This document shows positions 53,601 through 62,086 of a stretch of 64,000 nt of DNA, piece after piece. Under the pieces are notes generated by a model that saw only the letters and a list, made by a program, of their open reading frames with translations, was not told the origin of the DNA and searched no databases. Numbering within the stretch: the stretch's first letter is position 1; each line of letters begins with the position of its first letter. The DNA is from Mastigamoeba balamuthi (lineage: Eukaryota; Evosea; Mastigamoebida; Mastigamoebidae): assembly GCA_902651635.1 (NCBI GenBank), contig CACRSC010000010.1, positions 217,534-281,533 of the forward strand, given 5' to 3'. The translations under genes and the position numbers were made by a program.

Positions 53601-56600
53601 GATGCCCTGCGCAGTGCCTGTGCCGCGTCAGCGTGTCCGCGAGGAGCTCAGCGCCACGTTGGCGCAGCTTCTCTCGCGGTACGAGTGGCAGCGCGCGACG
53701 CCGCGGCTCATCGAGCGCCTCATCAGCGCCAGCGCCGGCGACATCGCGTTCGCCGTCTCACAGAAGTTCGAGCCGCTGCTGCCGCGCACGCTTGTCGCCG
53801 ACGCCGCGGCCGCATCGCTGCAGTTTGAACAGGCGCTGGCGATGCTGAGCGAGGAGATCAAGACTGCGCCCGACTACACGCGCGCGGGCACGGCGACGGC
53901 GTCGGCGAGGGAGCACCCGCTGCGCTCGAGGTTCCTGGCGCTGGCGCAGACCTGCTACGCGTTCGGCCAGTACGACACCGCGCGAAAGTGCATCGAGGCC
54001 TCTGGCGACCCGCTGGCCCTCCTGCACCACCAGGCCATCGTCGCCTGCAGCCCCAAGGGCGTCGCCTCCCTCCAGGTACCCTCTCCCGCGTCTCTTCGGC
54101 GCTTATGAGCGGTTTTCCCATCGCGCTTGAAGGCCGCGGTGGCGAGCGAGGTGCCGATGGCGATGGCGTGCCAGGCGCTGCTGGCGGGGAGCGTCGTGGG
54201 TGCGCCGGGCAAGTGCGTGGACCGCGTGGTGTACCAGAGCAGCCTCTTCAGCGAGCGCCCGGGGCCGTCTGTGCACACGCGGGCGGTGGCGACAATTGAC
54301 GGCGAGGCGTTGGCGCCTATGTGGCTCGACCAGCCCAAGTACTGGCACCCCGAGGTCGCGTGCGCAGAGGAAACGGTCGAGGAGCCGCCAGAGGTCGTTG
54401 TCGTCTCGCCCGCTGCCCAGGCGCCCAGCTCCCCTCCAGCGCCAGCCACAGCAGCAACGCCGACTCCTCCCTGCGAGTCCCTGAGCGCTCTGATGTCCTA
54501 CGAGATACCCTCCGTACTGACGCTGTGAGCGAAGCGCTAGAGCCCAGCTACTCTGCGACGCACTGCTGACAGCCCTTCGCAGGAACGACGCGCAATTCAG
54601 CGTCACCGAGCACCCGGCGTCGTCGTCTCCGCCACCGGCCGCTCCGGAGGTCGAGACGAACCCGCCGAGCGCCTCGATGTTCATGTGCGCCGCGTCAGCG
54701 GGCCATCCCGGACCCCTCACTGACGCCGTGCGCTATCACGATGCGCAGCAAGACGCTGCCAGTGTCGTTCAAGCCGCAGCCGTTCGTGCCCAACGCGAGG
54801 GTGCGTGCGCCATCGTCTATACGGAGGCGCGTGAGGCCGGGCGAGGTGCCGCAGCTGTCGGAGCTGACGCTGATGTCGATGCCCGTCACCGAGCGCCGCC
54901 ACTCACGCAAGACGATGCCGCCGCAGCTGCTCCTGCAGGTGCAGGGCCCCCTGCTGCAGGTCAACGCCATCATCGAGGAGCAGCAGCAGCAGCAACAGCT
55001 GGCGCAGCAACAGGCACTACAGCAGCAGCGGCCGCCGTCGTCGGAGAGGCAGGGCAGCAGCAGGTCGCTGCGCCTGCACAAGCAGGTCTTGGCGGCGGCC
55101 GCGGTGCCCCCGGAGGTGCCGCCGAGCCCGCACGGTAGCGGAGCGGAGCTTCCGGAGATCGCGCCGGGGTCGGGGACGGGCAGCCCGCACACGACATCGA
55201 GCCTGAGGGAGAAGCGAGGGTCGCGCGACCGGCACAAGAAGCCCAGCCCGTCGCCCGACTCGTCGCTGACGACCACGCTGAAGCCGCCGCCGATCACGCT
55301 CGCGGTGCCCGACAGGGACGGCTCCCCCGCGAAGCCCGGATCGGCAGACGTCTCTCCGCCGCTTCCGCAGCCGCCGTCGCCCAGGAGGGCACCGGCGCCC
55401 GACTACAGGAGCCCACCGCCTCCCGCAGCGCAGCAGCAGCAGCCGCCTCCGCCGCCACAGCAGCAGCAGGCGCAGCAGACGACGCTGGGCAGGGCGCCGT
55501 CGCCAGGGCACCTGCGCGTCGACGTCTCCAAGGCGGCGGCGGCGGCCGAGGCGCCGCCCGTGTCGCCGAGAGCTCCGCCCGGTGCATCGCCCAGAAAGGC
55601 TGAGCCGCTGCCGTCGCCGCGGAGGCTGCCGGTACCTCAGCCGCAGCAGCAGCCGCAGGCGCCTGTGCCGGCCGTGCTGGCGAGCGTGGAGTACAGGGAG
55701 GCCAAGAAGACGGCGCTGGGGCTGTGGGAGAAGCGCCTGTACGAGCAGTGCCTCGAGGCCGTCGCCCGGTGCATCCGCGCTGTCGCGCCCGCCGCGGCGG
55801 CGTCGGACCAGGCGGCCGTGGAGATGCGCATGCTGGTGGCCTACCGTGTGGCCGTCTCGCTGCTGCGCATGATCGCGGCGCTGAGCAGCGAGCAGATGAA
55901 CGCCGCAGCGGTGGCGCTGCTCTCCAAGTTCCTCGCCGACGTCCCGCTGGGCGTGCGCGTTCTCTCCCCTACGCCCCCACGGCGTCTGAGCGCGTCTGAC
56001 CGGGACGTGTCTGCGGGTGCAGCCGGCGCACAGGGTGGACTGCATCAGGCTGGCGATCGACAAGAACATGGAGGCGGCCAACTACGGGGTGGCGGCGAGC
56101 CTGCTGCAGGTGCTGATGCCGCACCCGCTGCCCGACTCGGCCGAGCTGGCGGCCAAGTTCAAGACGTGCAAGTCGCACAAGTGGGCCAACAACGCGCTGC
56201 CCATGTACACGTGCCCCGCCTGCCAGCAGCCCGTGCGCCGCCCGTCTTCAGTTCCCTCCCGCCCTTCTCTTCCGCCCCGAACTAACTGGCAATTACTACC
56301 GCGCGCGGAAGACGTCTGTGGCCAACGCGGCGTGCGAGTGCGGGGCTCCGATCAGGTTCTGCTGCCTGCAGTTCCGGCTACTCGAGGGCCCGTCGATGCT
56401 TCACTGCCCCCTGTGCGACAGCGCGTTCAACGTGGGCACCCCGACCGCCGTCGCGGGCTCCAAGGTTGGCTTTGAAAAAACAAACACCCCTTCGTCTTGC
56501 TCTGTTATCCGAAGGGAGAACGTTCTGAGTCGCACGCAGTGCCCGCTGTGCGAGGCAGGGACGGTGGAGGACGCTGTCATCGAGCCCCCGCCGCCGCCAG

Positions 56601-56827
56601 CGACGACGCTGTCCGAGACGCAGGCCATCGCGGTGCCCGGGGCGGCGGGCGGGGGCAGCGGGGGCGCAGGGGCGCCGGCGAGCAGGTCGCCTGGAGCGCA
56701 GTGGGGCCGCACACCGACGTCTGCGATGCGCGCGATGGCGGAGCACTCGCTGCAGGACGCGGGGACGCTGTCGACGTCGCCCATGTCGCAGCACCGCGTC
56801 GACAAGGACAAGAGGAAGCACCGATGA
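50627..56827 (+). CDS. TSET coat subunit, TTRAY type (TWD40-1-like)
   Basis: TSET is an ancient membrane coat related to AP adaptors and COPI. The start at 50627 gives MEPLVVRAVEVPCRPGSLLC. About ten introns are inferred, including GTGCGC-type donors at 54676, 55966 and 56236. The N-terminal half is beta-propeller sequence (IVALAAHPKAPLLV, SVDGEIRLWDYENQ). Segments recalled from plant TWD40-1 recur in order: VLLVLYESSN, then ATFMGPGDESLAVLSDDG, then ADRIFACPT. An alpha-solenoid follows (ATLAQLLSRYEWQRATPRLI). Next is a Pro/Gln-rich linker of about 300 residues. The C-terminus resembles the end of alpha-COP (ALGLWEKRLYEQCLEAVARC, NMEAANYGVAASLLQVLMP) and carries CxxC pairs (TCPACQQP, CECGAPIRFCC, HCPLCDSAF, CPLCEAG), suggesting zinc sites. 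The stop is at 56825. A shortened copy of its last codons lies at 60.4 kb. Confidence 0.65.
54520..54580 (+). other. Intron bridging two halves of the TTRAY gene
   Basis: The donor ACGCT-GTGAGC (about 54525) and acceptor TTCGCAG (about 54580) remove an in-frame stop and continue the frame as NDAQFSVTEHPAS. Without this intron the region would look like two genes. A second intron, GTGCGCCGCG..GCGCAG (about 54685-54750), connects SMF to IKTLPVSFKPQ. The gene is therefore read as one unit. Confidence 0.6.
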
Positions 56828-57720
56828 GAGCGCAGCAGGACACTGATACGGGGGGGAGGCGTCCCGCCGTGCGCTACTCGCAGGGCCGTCTCCCACGCTC
56901 CCCGCTGCTCCGCTGCCCCGTTGTCACCGCCCCACCATCCCCAACACCAGAGGCTATCGTGTTATCGTGTCACCGCGGCTTTTCTGGACGTGGGGGCGTG
57001 CAGCGCGGGGAACACGATCCCGTTATGAAGATACGGGCCACGTAGGGCGAGGGGAGGTGCTTTTCGCTGGTGACGTAACAAACGTCTGACATCAACAGCA
57101 TTGCACGCGTTCTCTCGCTTTTGATCTTCACTTGCACTTTTCCCCAACAGAGCAACCATAAACAAACCTCCCAGACACCAACGTGCACATGACACTATGG
57201 CGACCTGGCTTTCTCATTATGAGCGGTGTGGATGTCTCCATTGGCAAGGTGTACAAGTGCCCAGGGCACAAGTTGGATTTGATACTAAATGACATCTCAG
57301 TCATGGTGGCAATTAAGAAATGAATCCACATGGCGTACACCCCTGCTCTTGTACACTCCTCCACTGCCCATTACACAATCCTTGCTCTCTTCAGAGCCCT
57401 CTGATTTCTGCAAATCCCAACAATCTATTCCACAGAAAGAAATCATCAATTCACCCCCCAAAATGTTCTGTGTGTTTGTAACCCAGAAATCATAACAGGA
57501 TGGCCCTTCTTCACATTGTGCTCTCAGGCAAGGATAAGCAAATAATTGTGTCAAGCCCTGCTCTTACAGATAAATGGACATGCAGAGCATCTTCACTCAT
57601 GGTGGACCACATGGGATATGAATGACAGCCAGTAGATATCAGCAGGACTGCAACTTTCAGAAGAGGTCCTTTGCAGTGCTTATATGCAGAGACTTTTCAA
57701 TGATCACAGAGCTCACCAGG
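56828..57720. other. Composition shift and eroded fragments
   Basis: GC content falls sharply after 57.05 kb. On the minus strand 57100-57190 reads LGGLFMVALLGKSASED, which matches LGGLFEVALIGKSADHK on the plus strand at 59490-59530 (an inverted partial copy). 57190-57720 contains only short broken frames. No intact gene is seen. Confidence 0.45.
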
Positions 57721-57758
57721 GCGTCCACCAAATCAATCTGAAGACACTGTAAGCAGTC

Positions 57759-58085
57759 ATGACAATGTATGTGGGCCTGTATGGTTATGACTCCAACAAT
57801 GTCCAGAGGTGGCAGCAAAAGAACTTAGACCTCTGGTTTGAGAGCAAGCACCCATCTTGCCACCACCTGATCAACCTCCTTTATGTGATGAGGATCAATA
57901 AAGTCATCATAATGAATGCAAATAAGTCTAGTAAACTTCAAGAATCAGATCTTGGTCCATCTTAAGGATGTAAATATAAATGCCATACAGCCCAATCTCA
58001 CTCGTCTCTGGAGAGTATCACAAGCACTGCAAGAAATTGCAAGATATGAGCTTGCCAGCACCCATAAATAGAAGCAGCTAAACAT
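57759..58085 (+). pseudogene. Eroded coding segment, copy 1 of 3
   Basis: It reads QKNLDLWFESKHPSCHHLIN, then after a frame change VHLKDVNINAIQPNLTRLW and VSQALQEIARYELA. It aligns with copies 2 and 3 over the pattern W-x-E-x2-H-x2-C-x2-LI and the later LxxLWxxSxAL. Ordinary decay (a frame change and stops) is visible. The parent protein is unknown; a helical repeat or coiled coil is suggested by the Leu spacing. Confidence 0.5.
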
Positions 58086-58327
58086 AAAGGTTTCAGATCT
58101 CCTTCTCTTCATTCACTCAGGTACTGGAGACCTCATGAGGAAGGGTATACACATTAAGGCTGCACTGCTGTGATGATGAAATGAAAGCTCTTTACTTGTT
58201 CCTAAAGATAGTTGTGGATTTGTATTGGTCATCATCACCATGGATCAGAGAAAGTCAATTGGGCTCTGCCCTTACTATTACAGCTTACAGCAAGTAGTAG
58301 GCATCATCCTCAAGCTCCAGCCATCAT

Positions 58328-58723
58328 GTGAGGGTGGGCAAGGTGTTGCAGCTTTTTGAGCTGATGTTGGTGTCAATGTCCTTCATAAAGAAGCAACACA
58401 GCCACCATCCAGTGAAGCAGCAGCCATTAGCTGTATCAGTCAAGGCCCTACATGCAGCTCTGGCACAGAAGCAAGTCGTCAAGTGGCTGGAGAGAGAGCA
58501 CTCCACATGCAAGGAACTGATCAGCCTGCTCAAAGAGAATCCCAAGCTGGGAGTGGACGGCTTCCTGATCAATGCCAGGAGTTATCATGACATTAAGGTC
58601 CACATTGCGAGTCAGATCAGGGGAGCTAACATCACTGACTTGAATTTGGAACTGGACCGCTTGTGGGCTGCTTCCAAAGCACTCCAAGCAATGGTAAATG
58701 CCAAGCTCGATGATGTCTGTTAA
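58328..58723 (+). pseudogene. Eroded coding segment, copy 2 of 3 (131-codon frame)
   Basis: This is the best preserved copy. It contains QKQVVKWLEREHSTCKELIS, LLKENPKLGVDGFLINARS, VHIASQIRGANITDLNLEL and DRLWAASKALQAMVNAKL. The frame runs from 58328 to a TAA at 58723. It lacks a convincing 5' context and may be an exon or a gene remnant. It shares KENPKLGVDG with RANPGLGVDG of copy 3. Confidence 0.45.
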
Positions 58724-58929
58724 CAGAAATAATGTCGTCCGTATACAGTATTGCAGAATTTCTTCAAAAAGACCGAAATTAACGTTCATTACTTTCGTTT
58801 ATGTGGATTCGGGCCCGATTTTACCAAACGCGGAAATTCGTGTTAAGAGGATGTAACACCCGGGTGTAAAGTTCCAGACAACTGTTTTGCCCGGGGTGTA
58901 AAGTTTGGCACAGTTAATTGCGCCACGCG

Positions 58930-59330
58930 AAAAGTTGTAGACGGTGTTTTGGGTCGTCCCTTTTGATGGGCGTAGGTGTCGTGCGTGTGGATGGACGAAA
59001 CGAGCAACGCAGCACGATCCGCACGCGTGTCGTCGGCAGTCCGTGAAAGGCCACAAACACGTAGCCCTGCAGCCCGCACCCCGAAATCCCGTCCTACGCC
59101 GGGGCTCGCCTACACTCCGCCAGCGCCACAGCCCACGCCCCGTGCCCCGCGACCCGCAGCCCGCAGCCCGCAGCCCGCCCCACAGCCTGCGCCTCGCGCC
59201 CCGCGCCGCACGCGCCCAGCAGCCCCACAGCCCGCGGCCCGCGCCCCACGCAGCCCATCCACAGTCAGCCCAGCCAGCCCCAGCCCGCAGAGTGTCCACC
59301 CGCCAGCCAGCCCACAGCCAGCCCTTAGTC
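58930..59330. repeat. Degenerate CAGCCCGC-type short repeats
   Basis: 59100-59300 consists of imperfect 8-12-bp units based on CAGCCCGC and CCCACAGCC, giving Pro/Ala-rich shadow frames on both strands. Just upstream, GGGTGTAAAGTT occurs twice (about 58861 and 58898). No gene is supported. Confidence 0.55.
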
Positions 59331-59484
59331 TGCCGTCGTCGAATTCTAAATAATGACCCCTCCTACTTCAGCTGAAGAAATCCGCACAAAATCATAAACT
59401 CCAGGTTGGGGTGCTGATCATACGCCCCTCCAGTCTGGGGAGAGGCCTCCGGGGCGTAATGTTCAGATTACACCCCAAGGAGCC

Positions 59485-59835
59485 AGTTGGTCACGGTCTT
59501 GGAGGTTTGTTTGAGGTCGCTCTGATAGGGAAAAGCGCAGATCACAAGGACGCGCGCCACGCCTACGGTCATTTCGGTCGTCGTGAGACGTGGAAGTTGT
59601 AGCACCTCGTTCGTCGGCTCGATGGCGAGCACCCTCCGTGCCGCCAGCTCATCAACCCCCTCCGCGCGAACCCTGGCCTGGGTGTTGACGGATTGACTCC
59701 ACGAGCGTCTCAGACTCCGCAGGCGGATTTCGAGCCACCTCACGGACGTCAGCATGGACGCCATACGTCCCGAGCTCGCTCTCCTCTGAGGTGTGTCGCA
59801 AGTACACCAGGAAAGTGCAAAATCTGGGCTCGCCT
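59485..59835 (+). pseudogene. Eroded coding segment, copy 3 of 3
   Basis: This GC-rich copy starts with LGGLFEVALIGKSADHK, then after a stop HLVRRLDGEHPPCRQLIN and PLRANPGLGVDGL, then in another frame SHLTDVSMDAIRPELALL. These blocks align in order with copies 1 and 2. Stops and frame changes show it is not functional. Its high GC content differs from copies 1 and 2, so the copies have drifted in different base-composition settings. Confidence 0.5.
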
Positions 59836-59972
59836 GCGCACAGGGCCTCGTGGGTACACATGTGATTCCACCTACTTGGACAGTTTTCGTCGAAGAAAGG
59901 GAAAACGGAAGGTACCTGCCCTCAGTCGCCGCCACCACATGGCCCCACAGGTCGGCTACAGATGAGTGACCC

Positions 59973-60296
59973 TCACGACGCATGATGCGCCGAGCTCTGC
60001 GCGCTCCTCGTTGGCGACACAGCGAAGTGCAACTGGAAGTCGAGGGCCCACGACGGGCGCACTCCCATCTTCTCGGCGAAGGCACCGAGCAGCAGGGAAG
60101 CGAGCAGCCCAGCCCATTTTTTGCGAGAGCACTGCGCATACAACGTGCTAAGCCCACGTCGTGGCAGACCAGCTTGCAGAAGATCCTTCCCTGCAGTTCG
60201 CTTGGGACCTTCACTGCCTATGAACGTTGCAGCAGAGACTGCTGTGGCAAACAATGATAGCAGGAGGAGGTGGAATGCCATCTTGCAAAACGCCAA
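59973..60296 (-). CDS. Possible small secreted protein
   Basis: This 107-codon frame on the minus strand begins MAFCKMAFHLLLLSLFATAV, a good signal peptide with a cleavage site near SAATF. The rest includes KKWAGLLASLLLGAFAEKMG and ends at 59973. No other member or domain is recognised. It overlaps no other supported gene. It may be spliced into the longer minus frame 59468-60214. Weak support. Confidence 0.3.
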   Translation of the reverse strand: MAFCKMAFHLLLLSLFATAVSAATFIGSEGPKRTAGKDLLQAGLPRRGLSTLYAQCSRKKWAGLLASLLLGAFAEKMGVRPSWALDFQLHFAVSPTRSAQSSAHHAS

Positions 60297-60384
60297 AGTT
60301 AATGTATATGCTGTCGTATGGCAAGAACGAAAGTGGGTGATGGCTTCGTCTTAAGAAGCACCTCTTCTCCATTGGGAAGATTGG

Positions 60385-60510
60385 GAGCGACAGCATGAGA
60401 ACACGGACCGCACGCTGACATCCGATAACCTGCACGATGGCGGAGCACTTGCAACAAGACTCAGGTACGCTGGCAGCGACCCCTTATCCCCAGCGCCAAG
60501 TATTCTCGGG
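60385..60510 (+). pseudogene. Duplicated 3' end of the TTRAY gene
   Basis: The sequence aligns with the last coding exon of TTRAY (56700-56810). GGACCGCACGCTGACATC pairs with GGCCGCACACCGACGTCT, and GATGGCGGAGCACTTGCA pairs with GATGGCGGAGCACTCGCT. At the protein level MAEHLQQDSGTLAATP corresponds to MAEHSLQDAGTLSTSP. Only the tail of the gene is present, same strand as the parent, 180 bp upstream of TM-protein gene B. Confidence 0.65.
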
Positions 60511-60691
60511 TCATCGCCGGGGAGGCTTCACCTATGCCTCAATGGAGCATCATGTGGATTCTTTTGCGATTCACCAGAACCTCGGGGCTGTGCCACTCAG
60601 AAATGTCCCGAAATTGGATCTTGAATCATCCACTTCTCCCTGTTGCATTTCCTGGATACTTCGGTGCTTATAAAAAAAGAAACGTCTCGCG

Positions 60692-61218
60692 ATGAGCTCC
60701 GCTGGCTCCGCTGGTCGCCCGGGCAGCGCTCCCGATGTGAACGCCAACAGCACTGTCTACATCGCAGTGCCCCCTGCGTACGGTGCTGCTGTATTGTCAT
60801 ATGGGAACCCCGCAGAGCCTCCACTGTCGTACAGCGAGGCAGCAGCAGTCAAGTATCCTCCGCTGTCTCCGCTGCTGCCGCCAGCCCAGCTCAGCGTGCA
60901 GGGCAACGAAAGCGATGCGAGGACGTACATACCAATGGTACTATTCATCCTGGGGTTCCTGGGTGTCGTGCCGTGCCTGTGGGTCGGATCAGCCTGGACG
61001 TGCATCTCCCGCAACACCTTCGACAGGGCTGTGCGTGAATCTCGACCAACGTGCTTTGGCCCTTCGTGGACCTCTTCTCAAGGGATCTCTCTGCCACTCT
61101 CTCGGGGGTGCTGCAGTGGGGCATCGCGAACCTCGTGGGGACAGTTGGAATTGTCGTCGTGGTGATCATCGCAGCAATTTGTATTTCCAGTGCCGACCAC
61201 GAAAACCGTTGGGATTGA
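60692..61218 (+). CDS. Small two-membrane-segment Pro-rich protein (family member B)
   Basis: Exon 1 (60692-61030) and exon 2 (61117-61218) are joined across an 86-nt GTGCGT..CTGCAG intron in phase 0, giving 146 aa. The layout is the same as member A: MSSAGSAGRPGSAPDVNANS, PPAYGAAV, PPLSYSEAAAV, a Pro-rich stretch, membrane segment IPMVLFILGFLGVVPCLWVG, the link SAWTCISRNTFDRA, then WGIANLVGTV and a second membrane segment (GIVVVVIIAAICIS). It ends ADHENRWD. Both exons are intact. It lies downstream of the TTRAY tail copy and upstream of member C on the same strand. Confidence 0.75.
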
Positions 61219-61343
61219 TGCTCGTACATCGCTGGCCGGTGGCAGTCGTCTGACGTACCACCACACACAGCTTATGCAACATCAGCATCCCCACTCTGTA
61301 AAAAGGCAATGGCCATGATAGTGTCTCATTTGGCTCCTAGGGG

Positions 61344-61400
61344 TGATTGATGGCCTCTCTCGATGTGATAGGAGGGGCGCCCGATAGAGGCCATCAATCA
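61344..61400. repeat. Long perfect-arm hairpin between TM genes B and C
   Basis: The arms TGATTGATGGCCTCT (61344-61358) and 61386-61400 are perfectly complementary over 15 bp. The pairing continues inward (TCG/CGA) and outward with single mismatches. GTGATAGGAGGG occurs once in the loop and again just downstream (about 61412). It could act as a terminator-like 3' structure of gene B or be a small mobile-element trace. Confidence 0.65.
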
Positions 61401-61574
61401 TCCCATAAGCTGTGATAGGAGGGAGGGACAGGTCAGAGGAAGCTCATGTTACGGAATTCATCTCTCTAAGCCATGATGCAACAGATATTATTTGGTCCCG
61501 ATTCAACATCTTTTCCTCTGCGGCTTTTTCACGGACAATTCTTCGAGATTTCAGAAAAACCGAAACGCCTCCTA

Positions 61575-62086
61575 ATGAGCTCCTCTGACCCTGATGGTCA
61601 TCCTTGCAGCTTTCCGGATGCCAACGCCAACAACGCGGCCAGCAATACAGAACCCCTCGAGTACAGCACCGCGATATCGATTCCGTGTGGGTGCCCCGCA
61701 GAGTTGCCACCGTCGTACAGCGAGGCCATTGCAGGCAGGCATCCAACTTCCGCCCCTGCCACAACAGTCACCGCCAGCGCAACTCAGCGTGCAGGGCACG
61801 GAGAGAGAGCCATGGACGAGCATGCAAATGATGCTGTTTCTCGTGGGGTTACTGGGCATCGTGCCGTGCATGTGGGTCGGGTCAGCCTGGACATGCACCT
61901 CACACAACAATTTCGACAGAGCAGTACGTGGGTTCCGTCTTGCGTGTACTGTGCTGGTGGAGGGACCTTTCTGAAGTAGGATCTCTGTTTCTCATGGAGA
62001 TGCAGTGGGGAATCGCGAACATTGTGGGATCAGTAATATCCGTTGTGATGATAGGCGTGCTGATTATCCATATCATTAGCCAATGA
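61575..62086 (+). pseudogene. Small two-membrane-segment protein, member C (frame-shifted)
   Basis: Exon 1 (61575-61923) and exon 2 (62006-62086) correspond to those of members A and B: MSSSDPDGHPCSFPDANANN, PPSYSEAIAG, then in another frame LPPLPQQSPPAQLSVQG, MMLFLVGLLGIVPCMWVG and SAWTCTSHNNFDRA. Exon 2 reads WGIANIVGSVISVVMIGVLI. Exon 1 is 349 nt, not a multiple of three as in A (345) and B (339); the shift lies in the Pro-rich region near 61740. A sequencing error is possible; otherwise it is a young pseudogene. The upstream element CTTTTTCACGGACAATTCT (61524-61542) is shared with gene A. Confidence 0.65.

Noticed and set aside
58799-59299. 166-codon minus frame rich in Gly/Trp/Arg
   Set aside because: It arises from CAGCCCGC-type short repeats; composition is an artefact of the repeat unit.
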